Source: Tamlana sp. I1 (GTDB lineage Bacteria; Bacteroidota; Bacteroidia; Flavobacteriales; Flavobacteriaceae). Taken from it: a stretch of DNA of 64,000 nucleotides. Where the stretch lies: contig NZ_JACLAF010000003.1 in NCBI RefSeq assembly GCF_015355625.1, positions 186,001-250,000 of the forward strand, given 5' to 3'. Every line of letters begins with the position of its first letter. Positions within the stretch are counted from its first letter, which is position 1. Both the position numbers and the translations under genes were made by a program. This document shows positions 46,461-55,282 of this stretch, piece by piece. Under the pieces are notes generated by a model. The model saw only the letters and a list, made by a program, of their open reading frames with translations, ran no database searches and was not told the origin of the DNA.

Positions 46461-46651
46461 AAAATATTTTATGAATCTGAAGTTAAAAAGTGGATAAAGA
46501 CTTAAAAAAATCGAATCTTATTTTTTAACACCCACCAAAAATACCATATAAATTAAGAGCATGGCATTAGTAATTAACCCGTTTTATAGACTGTAGAATA
46601 ATTTTATAAAACTATTAGAGAAGGGTATACTGTAAATTATTACCGTATTAC

Positions 46652-47356
46652 TTAGTCTATGTTATAACAATACTGATACAAAGCGCTAAAGTGACTTTTC
46701 ATTAGCTCTTTTGCTTTTTCTGGATCTTGTTCTTTTATGGCTTGAAAAATACCTTGGTGCTCTTGTAAATCTCTACTACTTCTATCTTTAGGACATACAT
46801 GATGCTTTTCGAAATTGGTAATTATTTCTGGAGTAATAATAAGCATCATTCTATTTATGGTACTATTTCCACTCGCTTGGGCAATAGTTAAATGAAATAA
46901 CAAATCTTCTTGAACAGCATCTTCCTTATTAAGTACTTTTTCACTGTAAGCTTCTAGAGCATGAGCCATTTTTTTTAAATCGGAATTTTTTCGTCGTTTT
47001 GCTGCTAAAGTCACTGCATTTAATTCGAGAAGAATTCTAGTTTCTACCAACGATTTAAAATCGGGTTCGTCTAACCTACGAATGTCTTCCATCATGCCAT
47101 TCATGGCAATTTGACCTATATCTGCTACAAAAGTGCCACTTTGTGGCTTAGACATTAATATGCCATAAAATTCCAGTTTATGTATGGCTTCGCGTACACT
47201 GGTTCTACTTACTCCAAATTTATCGGATAACATGCGTTCCGAAGGCAGTTTGTCGCCTGGTTCTAAATTTTTAAAATTTATTAATTCTTGAATTTTAGAA
47301 ATAATATCATTTTGAAGTTCGAGATTTTCATTATTGGTTAGTGGTTCTAACTTCAT
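46652..47356 (-). CDS. GntR-family (FadR/FCD) transcriptional regulator
   Basis: This 234-residue repressor-type regulator has its winged HTH at about 12-80 (KLPSERMLSDKFGVSRTSVREAIHKLEFYGIL). An all-helical FCD ligand domain follows (about 95-228: RILLELNAVTLAAKRRKN, DLLFHLTIAQASGNSTINRM, HQGIFQAIKEQDPEKAKELMKSHF). FCD domains usually bind organic acids or sugar acids through a metal site. It lies downstream of a SusCD pair on the same strand and probably controls it. In other Flavobacteria such regulators accompany uronate (for example alginate) loci; here the inducer is unknown. Confidence 0.92.
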   Translation of the reverse strand: MKLEPLTNNENLELQNDIISKIQELINFKNLEPGDKLPSERMLSDKFGVSRTSVREAIHKLEFYGILMSKPQSGTFVADIGQIAMNGMMEDIRRLDEPDFKSLVETRILLELNAVTLAAKRRKNSDLKKMAHALEAYSEKVLNKEDAVQEDLLFHLTIAQASGNSTINRMMLIITPEIITNFEKHHVCPKDRSSRDLQEHQGIFQAIKEQDPEKAKELMKSHFSALYQYCYNID

Positions 47357-47465
47357 TTGTAAAATACTTAATCATTAATAAGGCTAATCATGTAGGTTGG
47401 AAAGTGGTGTAAATTATATGTTAAGCTAGATAGCAGACACTAATTTAATGAGTAACAATTAAAGA

Positions 47466-47494
47466 CTCTACCGGCTAAAAATAGCCGGTAAGAG
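47466..47494 (-). terminator. Hairpin terminator between susD2 and the GntR gene
   Basis: Perfect 9-bp arms TACCGGCTA (47469-47477) and TAGCCGGTA (47482-47490) have a 4-base loop, extended by CTC/GAG with one bulge. On the minus strand TCTTTAATTG follows. It is about 135 bases after the susD2 stop. Confidence 0.75.
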
Positions 47495-47507
47495 ACTTTA
47501 AACAGGA

Positions 47508-47554
47508 ACTAACTCCAATCAAAATAAACAAAATTTGAAATGATTGGAATTAGT
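47508..47554 (-). promoter_or_regulatory. Second hairpin after susD2
   Basis: 14-base arms (ACTAACTCCAATCA at 47508-47521, TGATTGGAATTAGT at 47541-47554) match at 13 of 14 positions, with a 19-base loop. It precedes the terminator stem on the transcribed strand and may protect the 3' end of the susCD message. Confidence 0.6.
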
Positions 47555-47627
47555 GTTTAGTATTAGATATACCTAAAATTTACCAATGACATTATATAAA
47601 CTTATGTTTATAAGCCTATTTAATAGC

Positions 47628-49178
47628 TTAATTTGTAAGTTTATCTAAATTAGGATTTCTCTCAATTTCATCTTGAGGAATTGGTGTATCATAATCAACT
47701 GATGCATTCCAATCTGGTTTAGCTCCTTCATAACCAGATGCACTAAATACTTGATCACCTAAATTTCTACGCTTAATATCATACCATCTTTTAGCCTCGA
47801 AAGCTAACTCGATTCTACGCTCTTCAATCACGTCATCTAAAGTAACTGTTCCTGAAAGATCTGCAGGAACTGCACTAGCTGGCACCGTCTCAGGTACATA
47901 TCCTCCATTTGTAGAAGCACCACCCTTTCTTGCTCTTTCTCTAACTTGGTTAATGTAGTTTAATGCACCAGCATTATCTCCAGTTTCAACAGCGCACTCT
48001 GCTGCAATTAATAACACTTCTGCATAACGCATCATAGGGTAATTAATACTTGTTGCACGTTTATTTCCTCTTGCATAATCACCAGGGTAACGTGTATACT
48101 TAGCTATGTAAGGCATATTACCAGCATCACCGTGTCCACTAATAGAGAAGTTTGTATAGTCTACAGTTGTACCACCAATAGTAGCTTCTGTTTGAAAACT
48201 TACTCGTGTTCTGTAATCTGCTGGATCAAATGAATTGTAAACAGCCATTACTGGAACAGCAACAGACCAACCTTGATCATCATCGTCACTTCTAATACCA
48301 GTCATTGGAGCAACTTGATCATAAGCATTGTCATCAGCTTCAACATTGTTATAATCTAAAGTGAAAATCATTTCAGGAGAAGCACCTGACTCAGCGGCAT
48401 TAAATAAATTTTGGAAGTTACTATCTAAAGTATAAGCACCACTATTAATTACTTTTTTCGCATATGAATAAGCTGTGCTAAAATCGCTAGCACTACCAAA
48501 ATTACTAGTTGCTCTTGTTAAGTAAACCAATGCTAAATAAGAACTAGCTGAATAAGTAGTAGGGATCCCTGATGCTTCTGAAGCTGGATACAACCATTGT
48601 TCAGCAAATTCTAAATCAGAAATGATATTAGCATAAACTTCAGCTTCAGGTGTACAACTAATATTTCTATAAACCTCAGCATTAGCACCTGTGATAGGCT
48701 CGTCGATATAAGGCACATCACCAAATAAACGTACTAAGTGAAAATAATACCATGCTCTAATAAAATAAGCTTGTGCAACAACCGGGTTTTTTAAGTCAGC
48801 GGCTGCATCTACATCGGCTGCGCCAGCAATAGCTGTATTAGCTGCAGCAATACCTAAATAAATTCGTCTCCATGGATCATATACCATTTCGTTATTTCCT
48901 GAAATTGTATGCATATCCATTTCTACCCTGTGTGTCTGATTTGATTGTAGGTTAACCATATCTGAACGTAGCATTAACGAAACTGATAATTTTCTACCCC
49001 AAATCTCTTCGTTAATAGCATGGGTATACGCACCATTTACAGCGATCTGTATGTCTTCAGTTGTATTAAAGAATCCATCAGGAGACAATAGCCCTACCGG
49101 TTCTTCTTCAAGATCTGAACATCCCATTATTGATAATCCAATTACCAATAACCATATTATATATTTTGTGTTTTTCAT
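47628..49178 (-). CDS. susD: SusD-family nutrient-binding outer-membrane lipoprotein (second locus)
   Basis: This 516-residue lipoprotein (lipobox LSIMGCSDLEEEP) is paired with the upstream SusC. SusD features are DIQIAVNGAYTHAINEEIW, AQAYFIRAWYYFHLVRLFGDVPYI, YPMMRYAEVLLIAAECAVETGD, INQVRERARKGG and the C-terminal DVIEERRIELAFEAKRWYDIKRR. The gene follows susC after 24 bases. No glycoside hydrolase or lyase is in reach, so the ligand is unassigned. Confidence 0.95.
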   Translation of the reverse strand: MKNTKYIIWLLVIGLSIMGCSDLEEEPVGLLSPDGFFNTTEDIQIAVNGAYTHAINEEIWGRKLSVSLMLRSDMVNLQSNQTHRVEMDMHTISGNNEMVYDPWRRIYLGIAAANTAIAGAADVDAAADLKNPVVAQAYFIRAWYYFHLVRLFGDVPYIDEPITGANAEVYRNISCTPEAEVYANIISDLEFAEQWLYPASEASGIPTTYSASSYLALVYLTRATSNFGSASDFSTAYSYAKKVINSGAYTLDSNFQNLFNAAESGASPEMIFTLDYNNVEADDNAYDQVAPMTGIRSDDDDQGWSVAVPVMAVYNSFDPADYRTRVSFQTEATIGGTTVDYTNFSISGHGDAGNMPYIAKYTRYPGDYARGNKRATSINYPMMRYAEVLLIAAECAVETGDNAGALNYINQVRERARKGGASTNGGYVPETVPASAVPADLSGTVTLDDVIEERRIELAFEAKRWYDIKRRNLGDQVFSASGYEGAKPDWNASVDYDTPIPQDEIERNPNLDKLTN

Positions 49179-49202
49179 TATTTATTTTTATTAAAATGAT
49201 TC

Positions 49203-52200
49203 TTAAAATGTTAAGTTTAAAGTAAAACTGTAGGACCTAGCTGTTGGATAAGATCCAAAATCAAAACCTCTAGTTGTGTTTGTCGCCTGGTTGTTACCAT
49301 TAGTTCCCCCTTGAGCACCAAAGTAGCTTACTTCAGGATCTAAACCAGAGTAATTTGTCCATGTCAATAAATTTTGTCCGCTTATTGAAAGTCTTAATTT
49401 TTCTACACCAATATTTTCTAAAACTTTTGAAGAAAAGTTATAACCTAAAGCTAAGTTTTTCAATCTAACATAACTTCCGTCTTCTACGAAACGAGATGAA
49501 ATCTCTCTAGTACTAAAATTACCTACACGCGGTTGGTCTGTATCCGTATTAGTAGGAGTCCAAGCGTTGTTATAATAATCGTAGGTTGTATTAGAATCTC
49601 CGTTATTTAATTGTACTTGAGTCATATTAAAAATTTCGTTACCCTGAGAACCTTGGAAAAAGATGTTTAAATCCCAGTTTCTATAAGTAAAGTTATTTGT
49701 GAAACCCCAAGTAAAATCTGGATTTGGGTTACCAATCATCGTTCTATCAGCATCATCAATATCACCATTACCATCTAAATCTCTAAATAAAGGCTCACCT
49801 GGTATTGGGTTGCCAGCATCTCTTGAAGCTGGAATTACAGCAGTTCCATTAGGAAGTGTTCCTCCTTGATATACACCTACATAATCATAACCCCAGAACT
49901 GTCCAACTTCTTCTCCTTCTCTTAAGATAAAAGTTTCACTTAAACTAAAGTATGATGGTGCTCCATTCCCAAACCAATCATCTCCGTTAATTAAAGAAGT
50001 AACTGTGTTGGTGTTCTTAGAAAACACAAAGTCTGTAGTCCAAGTAAATTTATCGTTACTAATATTGTTAGTCGTTAAAAACACTTCAAATCCAGTATTG
50101 TTAATAGCCCCAGCGTTAACTAGTGATGAGTCATTATAAAACCCTAAGTAATCAGGTTGACCTCTATTTACCATGATTAAATCTTCAGTATCGATATTAT
50201 AGTAATCTAAAGAAAGTGTAATTCTATTCTTTAAGAAACCTAAATCCAAACCAAAGTTAGATTGATAAGACTTCTCCCATTCTAAATCTGGGTTTGCCAT
50301 TTGATAAGGAGTAATTGCAGCTACAGTACTACCAGCGTTTGAAGCATAAATAACTTCTGCACTAGCTAAAGATTGGTAAGGCGCAATAGAAGGGTTACCT
50401 GTTTCACCATAACTAGCTCTTAACTTTAAGTTAGAAATTATGTTGCTATCTTTTAAGAAATCTTCATTAGAAATTTTCCATCCTAAAGCTCCTGATGGGA
50501 AAATAGCATATTTCTTATTTGCTGCAAAGTTTGAAGCTCCGTCACGTCTTACTGTAGCAGTAAATAAGTATTTGTCGTTATAATCGTAGTTAATTCTACC
50601 AAACAAAGACTGAATAGTACGTTCATTTTTATAAATTTGACCTGAAGTTGGTTGAATTAAATTAGTTGCAGTATACAACCCATAGTAAGAAAATGAATCA
50701 GAAATAGTACCCGTTCCTTCATTATAAGAGCTTTGGTTTATATTTCTCTGGTACGAATAACCTCCTAATAAGGTTAAATTACCTTTACCTATTTCTTTGT
50801 TATAAGTTAAATAGTTTTCACTTAATACACTATTCGATTTCCAATTTTGCATAATAGCTCTACCTTGCTCTGTACTTGCCGTAACTTTTAAGGTACGAGG
50901 CATATACATTCCTCTAAAAATATTTTCTGTACTAATACCAAAAGTTGTTTTGAAATTTAATCCTTCTAAAATATCATAGCTAGCATAAAGATTAGCTCTG
51001 AAATTATCAATCTCAGTATCATCATCTCTTTGAGTTGCTACAGCGTATGGGTTATCTACCTCATCACCAATTTGATCATTTGTTGTAAATGTTCCATCAG
51101 GATTATACACACCTTTGTCTGGAGCAAATCGCATTGCCAAAGAAACTACATCATCACCACCTACTGTTACCGAACCATTAGACTGCGTAGTTACACCGCT
51201 TTTCTTGCTTGTGCCACCAACTAAGTTTACACCAACGTTTAATTTGTCTGTAACTTGAGCATCTACATTAGATAAAAAGGTAAGCCTTTCATAGTCAGAA
51301 TTTACTAAAACACCATCTTGACCATAGTAAGTCGCTGAACTATAAAACTTAATTTTATCAGAACCCCCAGAAACAGACAATTGGTGGTTTGCAACACTAC
51401 CATTTCTATAAATCATGTCTTGCCAATCTGTATTCTCAGCCCCTTGAATGTAAGGATTTGAATTGTTTCGGTTTACACGGATATCATTTTGATAGTCTGC
51501 AAAATCATCTGCATTTAACAAATCTAATCTGTTAGAATTAGCTTGTATCTGGTATGTTGAATTAAAATCAACAGTTATTTTACCTGTTTTACCTTTTTTA
51601 GTTGTTACTAAAACTACACCATTAGCAGCTTGAGAACCATAAATCGCAGTTGCAGAGGCATCTTTTAAGATTTCCATAGACTGAATATCTCCAGGTTGCG
51701 GCATAGTTGCCCCTACAAACCCATCTACAACAATAAGCGGTGAACTACTAGCATTAATTGAAGTGTTACCTCTAATTTTAATGCTTATAGGTGCACCTGG
51801 CTCACCACCATTATTAGACTGTACATCTACACCTGCTGCACGACCTTGTAGCGCCTGTGAAGCGTCTAACACAGGGAATGCTGTTAATTCTTCTGTTTTT
51901 ACGGAAGAAACAGCTCCGGTTATGTCACTCTTTTTACGAGATCCATATCCTACTACGACTACTTCGTCAAGTTGACTAGCGTCCTCCATAAGCGTAATGC
52001 TTAATGTTTTTTGTCCGTTTATAGCAACTTCTTTAGAAGAATAACCTAAGGTAGAAAACACTAAAATATCACCATTTTTTACCTCAATAGTAAAAGAACC
52101 ATCAAAATCGGCATAAGTACCTGTTTTGGTGTTTTTAATAATGACATTAGCTCCAGTAATGGGCACATTTTTATCGTCGGTTATTTGACCAGTCAAGGTA

Positions 52201-52274
52201 TAACCGCCCTGTGCAAATAATGTGATATTGAATAACAATATCATCGTTAATGTTAATTTAGTTTTTAAATTCAT
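49203..52274 (-). CDS. susC: SusC-family TonB-dependent outer-membrane transporter (second locus)
   Basis: This TonB-dependent channel of about 1023 residues has a signal peptide (MNLKTKLTLTMILLFNITLFAQ) and a CarboxypepD_reg-like domain (TLTGQITDDKNVPITGANVI). The plug starts LDEVVVVGYGSRKKSDITGAVSSV and includes IKIRGNTSINASSSPLIVVDG and DASATAIYGSQAANGVVLVTTK. The barrel ends ARSYSFTLNLTF. The frame opens nine codons earlier at 52301, but ATG 52274 opens directly into the signal peptide. A predicted promoter about 320 bases upstream gives an unusually long leader. Confidence 0.95.
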   Translation of the reverse strand: MNLKTKLTLTMILLFNITLFAQGGYTLTGQITDDKNVPITGANVIIKNTKTGTYADFDGSFTIEVKNGDILVFSTLGYSSKEVAINGQKTLSITLMEDASQLDEVVVVGYGSRKKSDITGAVSSVKTEELTAFPVLDASQALQGRAAGVDVQSNNGGEPGAPISIKIRGNTSINASSSPLIVVDGFVGATMPQPGDIQSMEILKDASATAIYGSQAANGVVLVTTKKGKTGKITVDFNSTYQIQANSNRLDLLNADDFADYQNDIRVNRNNSNPYIQGAENTDWQDMIYRNGSVANHQLSVSGGSDKIKFYSSATYYGQDGVLVNSDYERLTFLSNVDAQVTDKLNVGVNLVGGTSKKSGVTTQSNGSVTVGGDDVVSLAMRFAPDKGVYNPDGTFTTNDQIGDEVDNPYAVATQRDDDTEIDNFRANLYASYDILEGLNFKTTFGISTENIFRGMYMPRTLKVTASTEQGRAIMQNWKSNSVLSENYLTYNKEIGKGNLTLLGGYSYQRNINQSSYNEGTGTISDSFSYYGLYTATNLIQPTSGQIYKNERTIQSLFGRINYDYNDKYLFTATVRRDGASNFAANKKYAIFPSGALGWKISNEDFLKDSNIISNLKLRASYGETGNPSIAPYQSLASAEVIYASNAGSTVAAITPYQMANPDLEWEKSYQSNFGLDLGFLKNRITLSLDYYNIDTEDLIMVNRGQPDYLGFYNDSSLVNAGAINNTGFEVFLTTNNISNDKFTWTTDFVFSKNTNTVTSLINGDDWFGNGAPSYFSLSETFILREGEEVGQFWGYDYVGVYQGGTLPNGTAVIPASRDAGNPIPGEPLFRDLDGNGDIDDADRTMIGNPNPDFTWGFTNNFTYRNWDLNIFFQGSQGNEIFNMTQVQLNNGDSNTTYDYYNNAWTPTNTDTDQPRVGNFSTREISSRFVEDGSYVRLKNLALGYNFSSKVLENIGVEKLRLSISGQNLLTWTNYSGLDPEVSYFGAQGGTNGNNQATNTTRGFDFGSYPTARSYSFTLNLTF

Positions 52275-52301
52275 TGTGGTTTTGTTAATTATGTTTGACA
52301 T

Positions 52302-53202
52302 ATTTTATGCTTGTTCAAAGCATTTAAAATAAAATTGAGAGTTTTCTCAATTCTTTTTATTTCACCAATACGACTTTCTTCAGCATTATTAAAGTGCTTT
52401 TTTAGAAGAAAACTTAAAAAGTAAAATATTACATGTTTTTTGGAAGTACTTCTTACTTGTTTTACATGCAAGAAATACGCTTTTGAAAAGAGCAGGTTTT
52501 TACCCACCTGTTTAGTGTGCTAATCTTTGTTTTGAATCATTCTGTTTAGTTTTAGTTTTTTTGGTTTTCCAGAGTGGTTTCCCAATCTGGTTTTCCAAAT
52601 GTATGTTATTTTTTTGTTAAAAAAAAAGTGATTTTAGAATTTAACCTTTCGCTTCTTCAATTTTAACAGCCCAAAAAATGGCTGTTAACAGCCCTTATCT
52701 CACGTGTATCAAGCAAATAGGCCAATTTTTGCAGTCTGTATTTTTTTTAAGTTAAAATGTGATTTATTATAAAAAAAATGGTTTTCGTATTGAATTATTC
52801 GGATTTTTTAACAGGATTTTTTGAGACTTCAAATTCCATTTTAATTGAAAAAACTAGGTTTGTTTTATTTAAAATGAAGTATTTTTTTACAATTTTATTC
52901 GAAAATTTATGCTTGCATCTGCTATGGAAAAGATGTCTGATTTAAGCGTTTAAAAAAAGTAATTTAAACCCCTAAACTAGATTAAAAAATAAGCACTATT
53001 AATGTGATATTTTTCAATGCTGATATGTGTATTTTATAAGAAGAAATTTCAACTCTTGTTTGTTGAAGAAAACATACTATATATTATTATTTCCTGTTTT
53101 TATAAAACCTAAGAGAAGACCGATTTAAAGCTAAAAACCTGTATTTTATCGGATTATTTTGTTTTTTACAGACGTTTTTATAGTGAAATTACATATCATA
53201 AT
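52302..53202. other. Long non-coding leader and spacer upstream of the second susC
   Basis: This 0.9-kb AT-rich region lies between susC and the divergent small-protein gene. Besides the promoter/operator (52562-52603) it contains a hairpin TAACAGCC/GGCTGTTA (52664-52671, 52680-52687). The possible 72-codon frame near 52289-52507 overlaps the susC start and has no recognisable features. No gene is supported. Confidence 0.55.
52562..52603 (-). promoter_or_regulatory. Second susC promoter with triple TGG-N4-CCA operator candidate
   Basis: Three direct copies of TGGTTTTCCA-type boxes (52562-52571, 52575-52584 with TGGTTTCCCA, 52588-52597) have an exact 13-base period. The last overlaps the -7 element TACATTTG (minus strand, 52596-52603). 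GntR/FadR-family sites often have TGG...CCA ends, so the nearby GntR/FCD protein is the likely ligand. Confidence 0.65.
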
Positions 53203-53232
53203 ATTGTTAACTCACTTTTTTTTTTACATTTG
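53203..53232 (+). promoter_or_regulatory. Promoter of the PID-CTERM-like protein gene
   Basis: ATTG (53203-53206), 18 bases, then TACATTTG (53225-53232) fit the -33/-7 Bacteroidota pattern. The ATG is at 53241, so the transcript has almost no leader. Confidence 0.65.
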
Positions 53233-53240
53233 CCACGTTT

Positions 53241-53447
53241 ATGACTATACCAAAAACCAAAATATTAACCACAATCCTATTTTTATTAATAGGTTTTGCT
53301 TGTTTGGCTCAGGGAGTTTCTCCTCCACCTCCCGCGGGACCAGTAGTACCAGGGCTTGTTCCTATAGATGGCGGGGTATTGGCAGGTATTCTTGTTGCGC
53401 TAGGTTATGGGGCAAAAAAATTACTGTTTCAAAAAGAAAAAAAATAA
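53241..53447 (+). CDS. Small exported protein with PID-CTERM-like sorting end
   Basis: This 68-residue protein has a signal peptide (ILTTILFLLIGFACLAQG), a proline-rich linker (VSPPPPAGPVVPGLV) and a tail PIDGGVLAGILVALGYGAKK with a short hydrophobic helix and basic end. This is the layout of the Bacteroidota PID-CTERM protein-sorting class as I remember it. The function of these tiny proteins is unknown. The gene ends two bases before the end of the converging ribE gene. Confidence 0.8.
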   Translation: MTIPKTKILTTILFLLIGFACLAQGVSPPPPAGPVVPGLVPIDGGVLAGILVALGYGAKKLLFQKEKK

Positions 53448-53449
53448 GG

Positions 53450-54040
53450 CTACTTATTTAATTGTGTAAGCTTTGTTACATATTTTCCTAATACATCAAA
53501 TTCTAAATTTATAATACTACCTACTTTAAAAGTATTAAAATTGGTATGCGCATAGGTGTATGGTATAATTGCCACACTAAATGCATCTTTTTTAGAATTC
53601 ACCACGGTTAAACTGGTGCCGTTTACGGTTATTGAGCCTTTTTCTATAGTAAGATTATTTAATGAAGCATCGTATTTAAAAGTAAATATCCAGCTACCGT
53701 TCGCTTCTTTTACCTCGGTACAAACACCTGTTTGATCGACATGCCCTTGCACAATATGGCCATCAAGCCTATCGCCAAGCTTCATAGCGCGTTCTAAATT
53801 CACTTGATCATTTACATTTAAAGTTCCCAAGTTTGTTTTGTCTAAGGTTTCTTTTATCGCAGTTACGGTATATTCATCTTCATTTATGTTTACCACAGTT
53901 AAACAAACCCCGTTATGTGCAACGCTTTGGTCTATTTTTAATTCGGAAGAAATGCGGCTTTTTATCGTGATGTGAAGATTGTCCAATTCACTTTTTAAAT
54001 TAGAAACCACACCAATATCTTCAATAATTCCAGTAAACAT
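53450..54040 (-). CDS. ribE: Riboflavin synthase, alpha subunit
   Basis: This 196-residue enzyme makes riboflavin from two 6,7-dimethyl-8-ribityllumazine molecules. It has the two tandem lumazine-binding domains (MFTGIIEDIGVV, VAHNGVCLTVV; GHIVQGHVDQTG, ITVNGTSLTVV) that define the family. The gene stands alone, converges on the small-protein gene and starts back-to-back with pdxA. Confidence 0.96.
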   Translation of the reverse strand: MFTGIIEDIGVVSNLKSELDNLHITIKSRISSELKIDQSVAHNGVCLTVVNINEDEYTVTAIKETLDKTNLGTLNVNDQVNLERAMKLGDRLDGHIVQGHVDQTGVCTEVKEANGSWIFTFKYDASLNNLTIEKGSITVNGTSLTVVNSKKDAFSVAIIPYTYAHTNFNTFKVGSIINLEFDVLGKYVTKLTQLNK

Positions 54041-54061
54041 AATATTCTCTGTTTATTTAGT

Positions 54062-54083
54062 TAAATTTGCAGCATCAAAATTA
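54062..54083. promoter_or_regulatory. Back-to-back -7 elements for pdxA and ribE
   Basis: TAAATTTG (plus, 54062-54069) would serve pdxA, and TAATTTTG (minus, 54076-54083) ribE. Their predicted start points nearly touch between the elements, so RNA polymerase can hardly occupy both at once. Confidence 0.55.
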
Positions 54084-54105
54084 CGAACAAAAGTTATCAT
54101 TTTTA

Positions 54106-55158
54106 ATGAAGCAGATGGAAAATATAGTTGTAGGCATATCAATAGGTGATTTAAACGGTATTGGCGGCGAGATAGTTTTAAAAACTTTTGAAGACGCTAG
54201 AATACTAGATTTCTGCACCCCCGTAATTTTTGCTTCGTCGAAAACCATGGCTTTTTATAAAACCCATTTTAAGTCGGAAATCAATTTTTTCAACATAAAC
54301 GACATGAGCCAAGTGGCCCTTGGTAAAGTTAATGTGTTTAATTGCTGGAACGAACCTGTTAAAATTGAATTTGGCAAAGAAGACCTTAAAATAGGCGCTT
54401 ATGCCATAAAATCTTTAGAAGCAGCCACCAAAGCTTTAAAAGAGGGCAGCATTCAAGTATTAGTAACAGCACCTATAAATAAACACAATATACAGTCTGA
54501 AGATTTTAAATTCCCTGGCCACACCGATTATTTATCTCAGCAATTGGAAGGCGATAGTTTAATGTTCATGATTACCGATACGCTACGCGTTGGTTTACTT
54601 ACCGACCATGTACCTGTTAAAGATGTTGCGGCGCATATTACACCAAAACTAATCGAGCAAAAAATAGAAACGGTTTATAATTGTCTTAAAAAAGACTTTA
54701 AAATTCAGAAACCTAAAATTGCTGTTTTGGGCATTAATCCGCATACAGGCGACAATGGTGTTATTGGAACTGAAGACGACACCGTTTTAAGGCCAACACT
54801 TAAAAAAATTAAAGACAGCGGAAAATTAGTTTATGGCCCTTATGCTGCCGATAGTTTTTTCGGATCGAATAATTACAAAAACTTTGATGCCATTATAGCA
54901 TCGTATCACGACCAAGGGTTAATTCCTTTTAAAACCCTGTCTTTTGGGCAAGGCGTTAATTTTACGGCAGGACTTAGTAAAGTAAGAACCTCGCCAGACC
55001 ACGGTACCGCTTATGAAATTGCAGGAAAAGGCATTGCCGATGAAAACTCGTTTAAAGAAGCGGTTTATAGTGCCATGCAAATTTTTAAAAACCGAACCGA
55101 TTACGAAACCCTTACTGCAAACCCCTTAAAAAAGGCAGCGCGAAACGAGCGCCGTTAA
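54106..55158 (+). CDS. pdxA: 4-hydroxythreonine-4-phosphate dehydrogenase
   Basis: This NAD-dependent enzyme of pyridoxal-phosphate synthesis has the PdxA motifs GISIGDLNGIGGEIVLKTF and VTAPINKHN. The metal ligand His residues are in FPGHTDYL, LTDHVPVKDV, GINPHTGDNG and ASYHDQGLIPFK, and the family end DHGTAYEIAGKG is present. The frame is open from a TTG at 54067, but the -7 element at 54062-54069 excludes that start. ATG 54106 (MKQMENIVVG) or 54115 is likely. At about 350 residues it is normal in length. Confidence 0.95.
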   Translation: MKQMENIVVGISIGDLNGIGGEIVLKTFEDARILDFCTPVIFASSKTMAFYKTHFKSEINFFNINDMSQVALGKVNVFNCWNEPVKIEFGKEDLKIGAYAIKSLEAATKALKEGSIQVLVTAPINKHNIQSEDFKFPGHTDYLSQQLEGDSLMFMITDTLRVGLLTDHVPVKDVAAHITPKLIEQKIETVYNCLKKDFKIQKPKIAVLGINPHTGDNGVIGTEDDTVLRPTLKKIKDSGKLVYGPYAADSFFGSNNYKNFDAIIASYHDQGLIPFKTLSFGQGVNFTAGLSKVRTSPDHGTAYEIAGKGIADENSFKEAVYSAMQIFKNRTDYETLTANPLKKAARNERR

Positions 55159-55252
55159 GCAATTGATTTCTAGTTTTTTTGGTTAAAAGGACAGTCTTTT
55201 AGGATATAAACAAAAAAATGTTAATAAGTAATGCTGCATTAATAAAAATTTA

Positions 55253-55260
55253 TATATTTG
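55253..55260 (+). promoter_or_regulatory. Predicted -7 promoter element of the DUF177-rpmF operon
   Basis: TATATTTG matches TAnnTTTG, 22 bases before the ATG at 55283. Confidence 0.6.
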
Positions 55261-55282
55261 CAGGCTCAAAATAGATGTGATA

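Noticed and set aside
52289-52507. 72-codon minus-strand frame upstream of the second susC
   Set aside because: Overlaps the susC start region, has no signal, domain or conserved look, and lies within the predicted long leader.
54041-54105. FMN riboswitch before ribE
   Set aside because: The leader is only about 30-60 bases and shows none of the conserved riboswitch helices.
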